Notes: generated by a model from the letters alone, not told the origin. A DNA stretch of 64,000 bases from an uncultured Treponema sp. (GCF_946187725.1 NZ_CAMHSK010000015.1:1-64000); one strand, 5' to 3'; numbered from the stretch's first letter, positions 33,539 through 44,017 are shown. Numbers and translations: made by a program.

Positions 33539-36250
33539 CTAATCCTTCTGGGCTTTGAACTTCTGCCAGTTTTCATCAACAAAAATATTGTCTTTTATAT
33601 GAATCCATTCATCATCTTTGAGAGTAAACTCATATTCGCTCTTTGAATGATAAGGCATGAAAACATCACCTTTTGTGACAATAACTCCGTTTTCTTTATA
33701 GCCTTCGTTGATTGGATTGCCTGTAAAGGGGTTGACCGGATTTTCAACAAGACCTTTGAGTGCAAGTGAAGGAACATCAGCGTTTGTCATAAATCTATTG
33801 TTGACTTCGATTTTTTCGTCTGTATGTGCGTTAAAATCTTTTACGAGCAGAACGCAGTTCAGGTGGTCTTTTGAGTATCCTTCAAAATCAGCTGTTTTAT
33901 ACAGAAAATTTCTTCCGCCGATTCCGTGGTCAGAGACTATGATGATTCTTGTATTGTCATAAATTCCCTGTTCCCGAAGATAATCTGCAAATCTGGCAAC
34001 TTGAATTAGTGATACTGTGTCAATTTTGTAAGCACCATCGTTTAATGAATATGGATATTCTGGTTCGATGGCATACATTGAGATGTCTTCGTTTGAATGG
34101 GTACATTCGTTTGTGAGGATTGAAAGAGTTGGTTTTTCAGAATTCGTGTCCGTAATTTCTGGGAGATAATAGAGGATTGAATACCAGTTAGCAAAGTCGC
34201 TGGAACTTTCTTTAATGCCGTTTTCCCACCAGGTTCCCTTGTAGTAAACAACGGGTCTTAAAACGGCTGGAACCTCACGGAAAAGACTTACCCAGAAAAG
34301 ATTCCTGAGCAGAACATGTGAAAGAGATGCTTTTTCATAGCCTGGTTTGAGGGTTTCTTTTTTGAAGTCACCGGAATATCGGCCGAGAAGAGAAAATGTA
34401 TTTAATTTTCCGTTGAGTTCAGGATTTTTTTTGAGAGTAAAGCGTTTGTATCCTTCCATGTCGGCGATATAGCTGTAATTTGCCCAAGAAAGATCAGAAA
34501 CTGTTGAAACAAAATCTTTTTCTGAAAGGATTTTTGGAAGCACGGTCAAAGCCTGATTGTGTTTTTCTTTAAGGGTAAGCTCTTTGCGCTTGTTCATCTC
34601 ATAAGGAGTGTAGTCAAATCCGCCGTAAAGGGCAGGGGATCCCATGAGAGTGTGGCCGTTGAAACTGAGGCAGTTAGGGTAGAAAGTGAAGCCGTCAAGC
34701 TTTTCTGAAAGACCTTTCTGATCGGTAAGAATTTTTTCAACATAGGCGGATTCAAAACGGTCAAGCATAAAAATCACAACATTCGGCTGCGTCTTTGAAA
34801 GAGAAAATTTTATGCTCTGCGCATCATCGCCTGTGTGTGATTCTGCAAAAATTCTGTATTCATTTGAGATTTTTTTTGTGTTGATTACAGACAAGATGAT
34901 GAAGACCGAGGCTGCGACAAGACAGAGATTCGTGAGAATCTTCTGAAAGCGGAATCGAATTAAAGCGGCTGAAAGAATGAGTACAAAAATCGTGACGAAA
35001 ATATTAAGCAGAATGAAGATTTTAGATGAATTTGAAATACCGTCAATAAATTTAAGCGTAACATCCATTGAGCCATAATTGCCTGAGAAAATGTAGGCGT
35101 TAAAGATTGCACCGATAAAAAATGCAGCGAAAAGCCATGCAGATAAAGTTTGTATCTTTTCTTTGAATAAAAAGAAGATACATGTTGGCCAGAAAATCAT
35201 GAGACCGAAACTCATCCAGAATGAAGAGTGAAGGAAAGAGGTCGGATTAGTGTAGCTTTCGATATTTGAAAATTCCTGCACCGAGCTTGAAATCAGCTCA
35301 CTCGGAAGTACGAGGCCGTTCAGAATACAAAGACCAGATGCACAGAAGATAAATAGAAGAAAACGAGCCTTTTTGTCATCGAAAAGAGCTTTGAGGGTAT
35401 TTTGTGCAAGATAGTTAAAAAGTCTGACATATAAAGGAATCGGAATCAAAGCCAGAAGGAATAATACTGCGGCCATTCGCTTTTTGAGGTTGGCTCCGCC
35501 GTCATAAAGGAAAAGAATATAGAAAGCAATGCTGCAGACTGCAGCGACCATGCAGAAATAAAGGACTTTCACAGGATTTTTCATCTTGTAGAAAACATTC
35601 TTTACGAGGGAGAAAACATTGTTCATAGTCCAGTAAAGAACAAGTCCTGCAGGAGAATCATAAAGAACAACAAGGAAAAGAGCTGCCATTCCGTAAATCT
35701 GAATCTTTTCGCGGAGACCGTGTCCCTTTGAGTAAATTGCACCTGAAATGCAGTTAATCGCCGTCATTGCGATTGGAAGGATGTTCACATTGAATGAGCC
35801 GATTGAAAAAATTGCATCGGGTTTTCCCATATCCCGGATAAAAAAGAAATGCTGCCCCATTAAATCTGGAAGGGAAGAAAGAGTATGGTATGCGGCAAGA
35901 AAGAAAGGAATTTGAATGAGAATTCCGAAACTTGAACGCAATGCCATAATCGGATGGTAATGATTCTGACGGTAATAGGTGTTCAGAATCATGTACTGCT
36001 CATCACCTTTGAAGGCATTCTTTATGCGGTCAATGCCGTTTTTCATTTTGAACTGGATATCGCGTTCTGTTTCCTGCCAGCCTTCTGCAACAATGTAAAG
36101 TGGAAGACATAAAAGTGTGACCGTGAGACTGACACCCAGAACTGCAATTCCTGTGTTTCCGAACATTTTGTCAAAAACACGGTAAGAAATTTCTATAATC
36201 TGTGTAATCGGTGAGAGAATAATATTGTAAAGAATTGTTGTAATCGGCAT
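33539..36250 (-). CDS. YidC/Oxa1 domain fused to a sulfatase-superfamily phosphotransferase (paralogue 2)
   Basis: 903 residues with the same build as paralogue 1: YidC core to about residue 220 (SLTVTLLCLPLYIVAEGWQE, LRSSFGILIQIPFFLAAYHT, SPAGLVLYWTMNNVFSLVKN), six or so membrane helices, then the catalytic domain. Active-site set: Asp in VIFMLDRFES, Thr in FNGHTLMGSP, His in TNECTHSNED, Asp-His in IIIVSDHGIGG; a further His in SKDHLNCVL parallels the RGHFHP of paralogue 1. It keeps Thr in place of the insertase arginine. It lies 1 nt from paralogue 3 and 5 nt from paralogue 1, so all three make one transcript. Confidence 0.85.
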   Translation of the reverse strand: MPITTILYNIILSPITQIIEISYRVFDKMFGNTGIAVLGVSLTVTLLCLPLYIVAEGWQETERDIQFKMKNGIDRIKNAFKGDEQYMILNTYYRQNHYHPIMALRSSFGILIQIPFFLAAYHTLSSLPDLMGQHFFFIRDMGKPDAIFSIGSFNVNILPIAMTAINCISGAIYSKGHGLREKIQIYGMAALFLVVLYDSPAGLVLYWTMNNVFSLVKNVFYKMKNPVKVLYFCMVAAVCSIAFYILFLYDGGANLKKRMAAVLFLLALIPIPLYVRLFNYLAQNTLKALFDDKKARFLLFIFCASGLCILNGLVLPSELISSSVQEFSNIESYTNPTSFLHSSFWMSFGLMIFWPTCIFFLFKEKIQTLSAWLFAAFFIGAIFNAYIFSGNYGSMDVTLKFIDGISNSSKIFILLNIFVTIFVLILSAALIRFRFQKILTNLCLVAASVFIILSVINTKKISNEYRIFAESHTGDDAQSIKFSLSKTQPNVVIFMLDRFESAYVEKILTDQKGLSEKLDGFTFYPNCLSFNGHTLMGSPALYGGFDYTPYEMNKRKELTLKEKHNQALTVLPKILSEKDFVSTVSDLSWANYSYIADMEGYKRFTLKKNPELNGKLNTFSLLGRYSGDFKKETLKPGYEKASLSHVLLRNLFWVSLFREVPAVLRPVVYYKGTWWENGIKESSSDFANWYSILYYLPEITDTNSEKPTLSILTNECTHSNEDISMYAIEPEYPYSLNDGAYKIDTVSLIQVARFADYLREQGIYDNTRIIIVSDHGIGGRNFLYKTADFEGYSKDHLNCVLLVKDFNAHTDEKIEVNNRFMTNADVPSLALKGLVENPVNPFTGNPINEGYKENGVIVTKGDVFMPYHSKSEYEFTLKDDEWIHIKDNIFVDENWQKFKAQKD

Positions 36251-36251
36251 T

Positions 36252-39044
36252 TTATTTGTTTAATTTGCTCCAGTTTTCATCTATATATATATTATTTTTA
36301 ACAGCGTACCATTCTTCAGGTTTCACATTGAAGGCTTTTTCTTTGCGGATTCTGGTGCTTTGAGCGCGGGCTGTGTTCAGAATTGAATAAGCGTTCTTAT
36401 CTTCAACTTCGAGCGGTTTTCCTGTGAAAGGATGGCGTGCATTTTCGATTAAATCTTTTGCGGCAAGATGAGGAGTATCCGCATTTGTCATATAGGTGTA
36501 ATCTGTTTTAATGCTTCCATGTGAGTTGAAATCCTTGACGATAAGCGTTGCAACGAAAAGGCTTTTGGGGAACGGTGTACTTGTTCCCTGCAAATCGGTA
36601 ATTGTTTTTTTTGCTTCTCCACCCAAGTCATTAGACATACCATGATCTGATACGATGATGATTCTTGTGTTGTCGTAACAGTCGTTTGCTTTGAGGTATT
36701 CAAAAAAATCGAAGTAGCGGCTGAAGATTCCGCACATCGTGCTGAATTCAGGATTGTGCTTAAGGAAACTGTTTCCTGGATTTGTTATGTCCTTTGTTTT
36801 TCTGAAATCATATTCCGGTGCCTGTAAAAGTGTCGGCTCATGAGTTGCCTCATTGTCCAGCAGAATGAGGGTTCCCTTGCCATCATCAATTTGCGTAAGT
36901 TCAGGAAGGTAGTCGATTACAGAATAGTTGTCTACGAATCTTGCACTGTTATCCCATTTGTTGTATGCCATCCAGTAATCACGATGATATACTGCACCAC
37001 GGAGAATCGGTGAAACCATTTTGAATAGAGAGAACCATACGAAATTCCTGAAAATCTGAGAACTTATATAAGGTTCTTTTTCCATTCCGTGCTGCGCATA
37101 CCAGTAGTTCGTGAAAGTTCCAAGAACTTTATTGTGGCGGATAGCTTCGTGTCCCTTGTACTTTGCAATATATGAAATGCTGTTGATGTCAATTCTTTCT
37201 TCAAGTTCAATTCCATGCTTCTGCAGATTTGGGTTGTTGAAGTACATATTGCTTTCTGGCTGTTCAAGATAGTTTTCGTAAGGAAGATTTGCGACTTCTG
37301 CTCTGTATCCATGTTCTGTAAAAAGCAATGGAAGAGTCATCATGGCTTCGCTGTGTTTGTCCTGTAGTGTTTTTTCCGGCTCTTCATCTGCGCGCTGGTT
37401 CATTCGATATGGTGTGTAGTCATACCCGCCAAAAAGCCCTGGGGTGCCAATCATTGTGAGCTTACCCATTGAGATAGTGTTCGGATAGTAGGTGAAACCA
37501 TCGAATTTCTCGCGTGAATCTGGAAGCTCGTCAAGAACTGCAGGTATGAAAGGTGAAAAGCATCTGTCCTGCATGATTACAATCACATTCTGTTCTGCTT
37601 TTGACAGATGAAAAATAGGCTCCAAATCATTGTTATATGATGGAACCGGCATGTTTGAGTATTCTCTTTGAATTATATATGAGTTTTTTGCAGAAATTGC
37701 CGTTAAAGATAGTAGCAGAATGACAAGAAGCGATTTGATTACTGAAGGATACTTTGAAATGAGAAAAAGAATCGTTAAAAAAACTGCAATAACAATGACT
37801 GTGTTTAAAATAAAACTTTGCATTGACGGAATAAATTCCTGCGGCTGCATAAACTCAAGCCATGGCTCGACTGGACCGTATTTGCCGCCAAACACAAAGG
37901 TATTTATTGGTGCGATAAAAGCAAAAGTCGAAAAGGCTAGGACCAGAAGTTTTTTTATGCGTGCTGAAAAAAGACCGTAAATCGCACCGCACCAAAGCAG
38001 AAAAATTCCTGCACTTTGGAAAAAACTGGATGTCATGAAGACGAAAGGTGAATGATAGCTGTCTACATAGCAATAATTGTTCGGTTCGCTTTCTATGATT
38101 GTTGAAGGAATGGAAAGCCCCGCAAGAATTGTGAGCGCAATAACCGAAGAGAAGAAAATAATGCAGCGAAGATTTTTGTTTTCGTCAAGAATTATAAAGT
38201 GCCTGTCGAGAAAAACTGCGCAATACTTAAAGGCGAAAGGAATTATCGGTAAAATAACCCCAAGAAATAAAACTGCCATTCTGAATGCAGATTTTTGTTG
38301 TGATAGTAGAGTGAATGGAAGAAAAATACAGAAAACTGCGAATGTGCAGAGAATAATGTATAGAACTTTTTTGGGATTCTTGATTTTGTAAAAGATATTT
38401 TTTACGAGTGAAAGAATATTGTTCATTGTCCAGTAGACGACTAGCCCAGCCGGCGAATTGTACAGTACTACCAGAAAAACTGCAGCGAATACATAAATCT
38501 GAACTTTCTCACGAAGTTCATGCCCCCGTGAGTAAATAAAGCCTGACACACAGTTGATTAATGTCATTGCAATTGGAAGAATGTTGATTGCAAAAGAGCC
38601 AATATGAAAAGTCTGATCAGGCGAACCGAAATCTTTTATGAATAAAAAACTGATTCCCTTTAAGTCGCTGAATTCTGAAAGAAAGTGATATGCGGCCAGA
38701 AAAAACGGAATCTGAATCATCAGGCTGAGTGAAGAACGCAAAGCCATAATCGGGCTGTAGTGATTCTGGCGGTAAAAAGTATTTAGAATCATGTACTGTT
38801 CATCGCCCTTGAATGCCTTTTTAATGCGGTCTATACCAGGCTGCAATCGGGTTCTTATTTTTCTTTCTGTTTCCTGCCATTCTTCTGCAACCATGTAAAG
38901 CGGGAGCGTGCAGAGTGTAACTACAAAACTTAAGCCTATTACAGCAACCGGCTCCTTGTCCGTGGCTTCATAAATAAACTGATAAAAAAAATCCAAAAGT
39001 TGTGAAATCGGAAATATAATCAGGTTGTATAATGCTGATACCAT
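36252..39044 (-). CDS. YidC/Oxa1 domain fused to a sulfatase-superfamily phosphotransferase (paralogue 3)
   Basis: 930 residues from ATG 39044 (MVSALYNLIIFPISQL), chosen because the sister proteins begin at this point; an earlier frame would add 12 residues. YidC core: FVVTLCTLPLYMVAEEWQET, LRSSLSLMIQIPFFLAAYHF, SPAGLVVYWTMNNILSLVKN. Catalytic set: Asp in VIVIMQDRCF, Thr in MGKLTMIGTP, His in LDNEATHEPT, Asp-His in IIIVSDHGMSND. This copy lacks the late His seen in paralogue 1. A weak promoter (TTGTAC 39080-39075, TAGACT 39057-39052) would start transcription at the ATG itself. First gene of the long minus-strand run. Confidence 0.85.
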   Translation of the reverse strand: MVSALYNLIIFPISQLLDFFYQFIYEATDKEPVAVIGLSFVVTLCTLPLYMVAEEWQETERKIRTRLQPGIDRIKKAFKGDEQYMILNTFYRQNHYSPIMALRSSLSLMIQIPFFLAAYHFLSEFSDLKGISFLFIKDFGSPDQTFHIGSFAINILPIAMTLINCVSGFIYSRGHELREKVQIYVFAAVFLVVLYNSPAGLVVYWTMNNILSLVKNIFYKIKNPKKVLYIILCTFAVFCIFLPFTLLSQQKSAFRMAVLFLGVILPIIPFAFKYCAVFLDRHFIILDENKNLRCIIFFSSVIALTILAGLSIPSTIIESEPNNYCYVDSYHSPFVFMTSSFFQSAGIFLLWCGAIYGLFSARIKKLLVLAFSTFAFIAPINTFVFGGKYGPVEPWLEFMQPQEFIPSMQSFILNTVIVIAVFLTILFLISKYPSVIKSLLVILLLSLTAISAKNSYIIQREYSNMPVPSYNNDLEPIFHLSKAEQNVIVIMQDRCFSPFIPAVLDELPDSREKFDGFTYYPNTISMGKLTMIGTPGLFGGYDYTPYRMNQRADEEPEKTLQDKHSEAMMTLPLLFTEHGYRAEVANLPYENYLEQPESNMYFNNPNLQKHGIELEERIDINSISYIAKYKGHEAIRHNKVLGTFTNYWYAQHGMEKEPYISSQIFRNFVWFSLFKMVSPILRGAVYHRDYWMAYNKWDNSARFVDNYSVIDYLPELTQIDDGKGTLILLDNEATHEPTLLQAPEYDFRKTKDITNPGNSFLKHNPEFSTMCGIFSRYFDFFEYLKANDCYDNTRIIIVSDHGMSNDLGGEAKKTITDLQGTSTPFPKSLFVATLIVKDFNSHGSIKTDYTYMTNADTPHLAAKDLIENARHPFTGKPLEVEDKNAYSILNTARAQSTRIRKEKAFNVKPEEWYAVKNNIYIDENWSKLNK

Positions 39045-39112
39045 GTATTTTAGTCTAATCAAAATTAAATAATTGTACAATTACATTTCTTTGTTAGAGT
39101 CGAAAAATCTAA

Positions 39113-39141
39113 TTGTATCTCAAAAATAAAAATGATATTAT
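39113..39141 (+). promoter_or_regulatory. Promoter of YidC-fusion paralogue 4 (leaderless candidate)
   Basis: TTGTAT (39113-39118), 17-nt spacer, extended -10 TGATATTAT with TATTAT at 39136-39141. The ATG is at 39149, 7 nt after the -10, with no Shine-Dalgarno. Confidence 0.6.
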
Positions 39142-39148
39142 TTTTACC

Positions 39149-41872
39149 ATGTTGAACGCTCTTTATACAATTATTATTTATCCATTATATCAGATAGTCG
39201 AATTTGTCTATAGGGTCTTTAAATCTGTTTTTGACAATCCTGGAATATCAATTATCGGGGTTAGTATTGTAATAACTCTTCTTTGTCTTCCTCTTTATGA
39301 TGTCGCTGAAAAGTGGCAGGAAGTTGAGCGTGATATTCAGAAAAAAATGTCATATAGGGTGGCGCGGATAAAAAAAACATTTAAAGGGGACGAAAGATAC
39401 ATGATGCTTTCGGCCTATAACCGTCTTGAGGGGTACAACCCGCTCATGGCACTCCGCTCTTCGTTCGGAATCCTCATACAAATACCTTTTTTCATTGCTG
39501 CCTTTCGTTTTCTTTCAAGCAATCCTGACTTGCAGAGTAAATCTTTCCTGTTTATAAAAAATATGGGGCAGCCGGATGCTCTCTTTCACATTGGTACTTT
39601 TTCCGTAAATGTTCTGCCAATTCTTATGACAGCAATTAATATTACAGCCGGTGCGATTTATACAAAAGGATTTGCCATAAAAGATAAAATTCAGGTTTAC
39701 GGCATGGCACTGGTGTTCCTTGTGCTTCTTTATAATTCTCCTGCAGGTCTTGTTTTTTACTGGACGATGAACAATGTTTTTTCACTCGTCAAGCATATTT
39801 TCTATAAATTAAAGAATCCACTCAAAAAGTTTTACATCTTATGTGCAGTCGTTTTTACATCAGCTGTCTTGTATCTGCTTTTTAAGCGTTTCGAGCGCAT
39901 CACCATTTTGATTCTTCTTGATGCCGCATTGCTTTTGCTTCCTGTATTTGTCAAATATGCAAAAAAGTTTTTTGCAGGAATGTTTCGTTCTTTGATTGCC
40001 CGAAGCTCTGTATCAGCTTCTATTTTCTGGCAGACAGCCATTGCCTTGGCTTTTTTATGCGGTATCGTTATCCCTTCATTGCTGGTCGTTTCCTCAACCT
40101 CGGAATACTGTTATCTTGAAGGATATTCAAATCCACTTTATTTTCTATATAATAGCTTTTTGCAGGCTGTCGGCTTGTTTGTTTTCTGGCCTGTATGTCT
40201 GTATTATCTTTTTAATAAGAAAGTCAAATCCGTTATGGCATTCGGGCTTTTTACAATCTTGTTTTTGGGTGTAATAAACGCATTCTGTTTTCAGGGAAAT
40301 TATGGTGTTATTCTGCCGGAAGTCGTGTTCAGTGAGCACCGCTCCTTTTTTCCTTCTAAAACAGAATTTTTTGCCAATGTGTTCGCTCTTGCCGCTGTAT
40401 TCGCTTTTATTGTTTTTCTGTTTAAGAAACAGCTTTATAAAGTGCTTAATCTTTGTTCGACTGTTTTTCTTGCCGCCGTCGTGCTCATTTCAACTTTCAA
40501 CCTCGTAAAAATCGGTTCTTTTTTCAAGAATTATGACAAACCAGCCCCTCAGCTCACGGAAACTGACAAAATCGTTAATCTTTCAAAAACAGGCAAAAAT
40601 GTTGTTGTGATTATGATGGATCGTTCAACAGGATTTGTAATCGACCCGGTTTTTGAAAATAAGCCCGAACTTTATGAGCAGTTTGATGGATTTGTAAAAT
40701 ATCCGAATACTGTTTCATTCGGTTTCTGGACTATTCAGGGCGCGGTATGCCTTTATGGCGGTTATGAATATACTCCGTGGGAAATGAATAATCACCGTGA
40801 AAAGCCAATGGTTGATAAGCACAACGAAGGAATTTCCCTGCAGGCAAATATTTTTGCGAACAACGGCTACAAAGTAACTGTTATGGATCCTCCTTATCCT
40901 AATTATGATCAGGTTCCGGTTGCAAAAGCTTTTGCAGATTTGCCTAATACAAGTTTCTATCAGTGTATTGGAAAATACAGCAATATCTGGTATCACGAGC
41001 ATGGTTTTCCGATCGTTCCTATCCGAAGTAATCTCATAAAACGAAATTTCATTTGGTTCAGTCTTTTCAAGATTTCTCCGATGATTTTACGACCTGTCAT
41101 TCATTATAAGGAATTCTGGGGAGCTGAAAAGGGAAGCGGCGGTCAGGATATTTCTCATTTTATTGACAACTACTCGATTTTGGAGTATCTGCCGCGCCTG
41201 ACCAGCTTTGATAATGATGAAAACTGTTTTGTAATTATGGATAATGAATTGCCGCATGACTGGGTTTATACACAGGCTCCTGATTTTAAGCCGACACTTA
41301 ATCTTACTGATACTGGTAAGGGGCGATGGTTTTCTAAAAAGATTTTCCATGTAAATTCCGCAGGATATATCATGCTCGGAAAATGGTTTGATTATTTAAA
41401 AGAAAACGGAGTATGGGATAATACGAGAATTATCATTGTTGCTGACCACGGTGCTAACGAGCGTGTAAAAGAAAAGTTTGATGAAAGTCCTCTTCCTCGT
41501 TCGCTTGAAAGCTATAATCCTGTCCTTATGGTGAAGGATTTTAATGCAAAGGGCAGAATGCATGATGATTATTCCTATATGACGCATTCCGATGTTCCTC
41601 AGATGGCATTTGAAGGACTTATTGAGAATCCTGTTAATCCATATACAGGTAATAAAATCAAAAAACTTACCACGGAAGAAAAAAATGCTCATTCCGTCAT
41701 TTCGCTTAGTGGTGCAAATTCTGTGCTTAATACTGTCAATAACGGTTATAGGATAAAAGATTCTGATTGGTATACGGTTCACGACAGTATTTTTGAGGCT
41801 TCAAACTGGAAGCAGGAAAAGCCAGAATATAAAGACTTGTTTGAAAAAGCTAATTCAGGAGACAAAAAATGA
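39149..41872 (+). CDS. YidC/Oxa1 domain fused to a sulfatase-superfamily phosphotransferase (paralogue 4)
   Basis: 907 residues from ATG 39149 (MLNALYTIIIYPLYQIVEF), the position where its sisters begin. YidC core: VSIVITLLCLPLYDVAEKWQ, LRSSFGILIQIPFFIAAFRF, SPAGLVFYWTMNNVFSLVKH. Catalytic set: Asp in VVIMMDRSTG, Thr in FGFWTIQGAV, His in MDNELPHDWV, Asp-His in IIIVADHGANE. It is divergent from paralogue 3 across a 104-nt region and overlaps the TagF-like gene by four bases (ATGA). This coupling to a TagF-like polymerase is the best hint that the fusion proteins act on a phospho-alditol polymer. Confidence 0.85.
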   Translation: MLNALYTIIIYPLYQIVEFVYRVFKSVFDNPGISIIGVSIVITLLCLPLYDVAEKWQEVERDIQKKMSYRVARIKKTFKGDERYMMLSAYNRLEGYNPLMALRSSFGILIQIPFFIAAFRFLSSNPDLQSKSFLFIKNMGQPDALFHIGTFSVNVLPILMTAINITAGAIYTKGFAIKDKIQVYGMALVFLVLLYNSPAGLVFYWTMNNVFSLVKHIFYKLKNPLKKFYILCAVVFTSAVLYLLFKRFERITILILLDAALLLLPVFVKYAKKFFAGMFRSLIARSSVSASIFWQTAIALAFLCGIVIPSLLVVSSTSEYCYLEGYSNPLYFLYNSFLQAVGLFVFWPVCLYYLFNKKVKSVMAFGLFTILFLGVINAFCFQGNYGVILPEVVFSEHRSFFPSKTEFFANVFALAAVFAFIVFLFKKQLYKVLNLCSTVFLAAVVLISTFNLVKIGSFFKNYDKPAPQLTETDKIVNLSKTGKNVVVIMMDRSTGFVIDPVFENKPELYEQFDGFVKYPNTVSFGFWTIQGAVCLYGGYEYTPWEMNNHREKPMVDKHNEGISLQANIFANNGYKVTVMDPPYPNYDQVPVAKAFADLPNTSFYQCIGKYSNIWYHEHGFPIVPIRSNLIKRNFIWFSLFKISPMILRPVIHYKEFWGAEKGSGGQDISHFIDNYSILEYLPRLTSFDNDENCFVIMDNELPHDWVYTQAPDFKPTLNLTDTGKGRWFSKKIFHVNSAGYIMLGKWFDYLKENGVWDNTRIIIVADHGANERVKEKFDESPLPRSLESYNPVLMVKDFNAKGRMHDDYSYMTHSDVPQMAFEGLIENPVNPYTGNKIKKLTTEEKNAHSVISLSGANSVLNTVNNGYRIKDSDWYTVHDSIFEASNWKQEKPEYKDLFEKANSGDKK

Positions 41873-43095
41873 TTAGTGCATATCTGTTATATATTGATCC
41901 CGGTACAGGCAGCATGCTTTTCTCTCTTTTTATTGGACTTGCAGCGGCTGCTACATTCGGTCTCCGTGCATTATTTATGAAGTTGAAATTTGTCTTGTCA
42001 GGTGGCAAAGTTTCTAAGGAAGATTCAAAAAATATTCATTTTGTGATTTTCTCTGATCACAAGCGATATTGGAATGTTTTTAAGCCGATTTGTGATGAAT
42101 TTGAAAAGCGTGGAGTTCCTGTAGTGTTCTACACTGCAAGTGCTGATGACCCGGCTTTAATTGCAGATTACACTCATGTTAAGGCTGAATATTTGGGTGA
42201 AAAAAACAAGCCCTATGCAAAACTTAATATGCTTCATGCAGATTTGCTTCTTGCCACGACTCCGGGACTTGATATTTATCAGTGGAAGCGAAGCAAGGGA
42301 GTAAAGTGTTATGTTCATATTCCGCATTCTATCTCGGATTTTGCAGGCTACCGCCAGTTTGCACTTGATTACTATGACTGTGTAATTGCATCAGGTGAGA
42401 ATCAGCTGCCTTCAATGCGAAAACTGGAAGAACTCAGACCTTCTTTGCGTAAGAAGGAATTTAAAGTCGTTGGTTCAACTTATCTCGATTCCATGAAAAA
42501 ACGGCTTGATTCCATGGAAAAACTTGTGCCAAATAATAAGAAAATTGTTCTGGTAGCGCCAACCTGGGGAAAAAGTGGAATACTCGCAAAATTCGGAGAA
42601 GCTTTTCTTTCTTCATTACAAAAAACTGATTTCAAGATTATAGTCCGGCCTCATCCGCAGTCGGTTGTAAGCGAACAGAATATTTTGAAACCATTACAGG
42701 AAAAATTTTCGGATTTTGAATGGAATTTCGACAACGACAACTTTGATGTTTTGAATCGTGCAGATATTATGATTACTGATTTTTCTGGCGTAATGTTTGA
42801 TTATTCTCTTGTATTTGACAAACCTCTGATTTACACGGATACGGAATTTGACAAGTCTCCTTATGATGCGGATTGGCTGGACGAGCCGATGTGGGAATTC
42901 ACGATTCTTGACAAGCTCGGAATCCAGCTGAAAGAGGAGCAGTTCTCGGACATGCAAAATGTGATTGAGAAAGCGATTGCAAGCGAGAGCCTTAAAGAAT
43001 CAAGAAAAGAAGTCCGAGCTGCCGCATGGCAGAATCAGGGAAATGCCGCGAAGTCTGTTGTGGATTTCTTGATTGAGAAACAAAAGTCTCTTTAG
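41869..43095 (+). CDS. TagF-like CDP-glycerol glycerophosphotransferase family protein (second copy)
   Basis: 408 residues. It shares its build with the copy at 27420: membrane-anchoring N-terminus (LYIDPGTGSMLFSLFIG), VAPTWGKSGILAKFG, KIIVRPHPQSVVSEQN and ADIMITDFSGVMFDYSLVFD. Start overlaps the YidC-fusion stop (ATGA), with AGGAG upstream (TTCAGGAGACAAAA), so the two proteins are made together. Two copies around the same cluster may make two polymers or act on different acceptors (primer and elongation, as TagB and TagF do). Which it is cannot be read from sequence. Confidence 0.88.
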   Translation: MISAYLLYIDPGTGSMLFSLFIGLAAAATFGLRALFMKLKFVLSGGKVSKEDSKNIHFVIFSDHKRYWNVFKPICDEFEKRGVPVVFYTASADDPALIADYTHVKAEYLGEKNKPYAKLNMLHADLLLATTPGLDIYQWKRSKGVKCYVHIPHSISDFAGYRQFALDYYDCVIASGENQLPSMRKLEELRPSLRKKEFKVVGSTYLDSMKKRLDSMEKLVPNNKKIVLVAPTWGKSGILAKFGEAFLSSLQKTDFKIIVRPHPQSVVSEQNILKPLQEKFSDFEWNFDNDNFDVLNRADIMITDFSGVMFDYSLVFDKPLIYTDTEFDKSPYDADWLDEPMWEFTILDKLGIQLKEEQFSDMQNVIEKAIASESLKESRKEVRAAAWQNQGNAAKSVVDFLIEKQKSL

Positions 43096-43140
43096 AAATT
43101 GCTAAAAACGAACTGCTTCGACTTTTTTCATTGAGGTTTA

Positions 43141-44017
43141 ATGTTATTAAAAAATCTTTCTCGTGCTAAAAATCTTTTTGTTTGTGTTGATTTTCTTCAT
43201 CTTTACGATTCCGATTGCATTCATTCTCAAAGATGATGCCAATTCCTATGCGCGCGTGCTCTTCCACGAATTCTACAATCAGGATAAGATTGACTATCTT
43301 GTTTGCGGTGCTTCCCATGTCTCGCACGGTGTTGAGGCGAATAATGCTTCGCAAAAACTGGGAAAAGCTGTTTTTAATGCGGGCACTCCTTCCCAAAAAA
43401 TCGACGGAACTTATGCAATTTTGCGGCAGGCAGTTAAGCTTTACAAAATCGAAAAAGTTGAATATGCGGGGAAGGGCTGCGTTTTGGATTTAGAGGAAAT
43501 TCCTGACGGTGGCTTTTCAAATGATTCAAAAGAAGGAAAAATCAATGTTTCTGAAGTCAGCGAAGACTGGAAGGACACAATCGACAAAATCATAGCTTTG
43601 TGCCGTGAGAATGACATTGAACTGATTCTTTTCTCGATGCCATGCTCGGATTTTTACCTTAACGAGCGCGGAAATTACGATGAGTATTATTCTTTCTGCC
43701 GGGATTTTACGGCTGAAAAGGGCTTTTCATATTATGATTTCAATCTTGCCCGCCCTGAGATTCTTTCTTTAACAGATTCTGATTTCCGTGATGACAATCA
43801 TTTTTGTAAAAAGGGCGTTTATGTCTGGACTAATGCTTTCTGCGACTTTTTCGGCTCAAAATATAAAGAAGAAAATGCCCTAGAAAAGTATTTTTATTCA
43901 TCATTCGCTCAAAAAATGGCGGAGATGCCTGAAAAGATTTTTGGTCTTTACATGCCAAAGATTCGATTCAAACGGTCGTTTCGCTTCCGGCAGGCAAATC
44001 TTGTAAAATCCGCGTAA
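43141..44017 (+). pseudogene. Decayed SGNH/DltD-like membrane-anchored hydrolase
   Basis: The plausible start ATG 43141 (GAGG five bases upstream) is out of frame with the coding body, which runs from about 43163 to 44017 and can only begin at a GTG without a ribosome-binding site. The body has a membrane helix (IFLFVLIFFIFTIPIAFIL), SGNH block I (VCGASHVSHG) and the C-terminal D-x-x-H (FRDDNHFCKKG). The central piece appears shortened: KLYKIEKVE jumps to YAGKGCVLDLEE where relatives have another ~100 residues. Its place before an MBOAT remnant mirrors the intact SGNH/MBOAT pair at 44992-47512. It may still be made from the GTG, so the pseudogene call is moderate. Confidence 0.5.
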
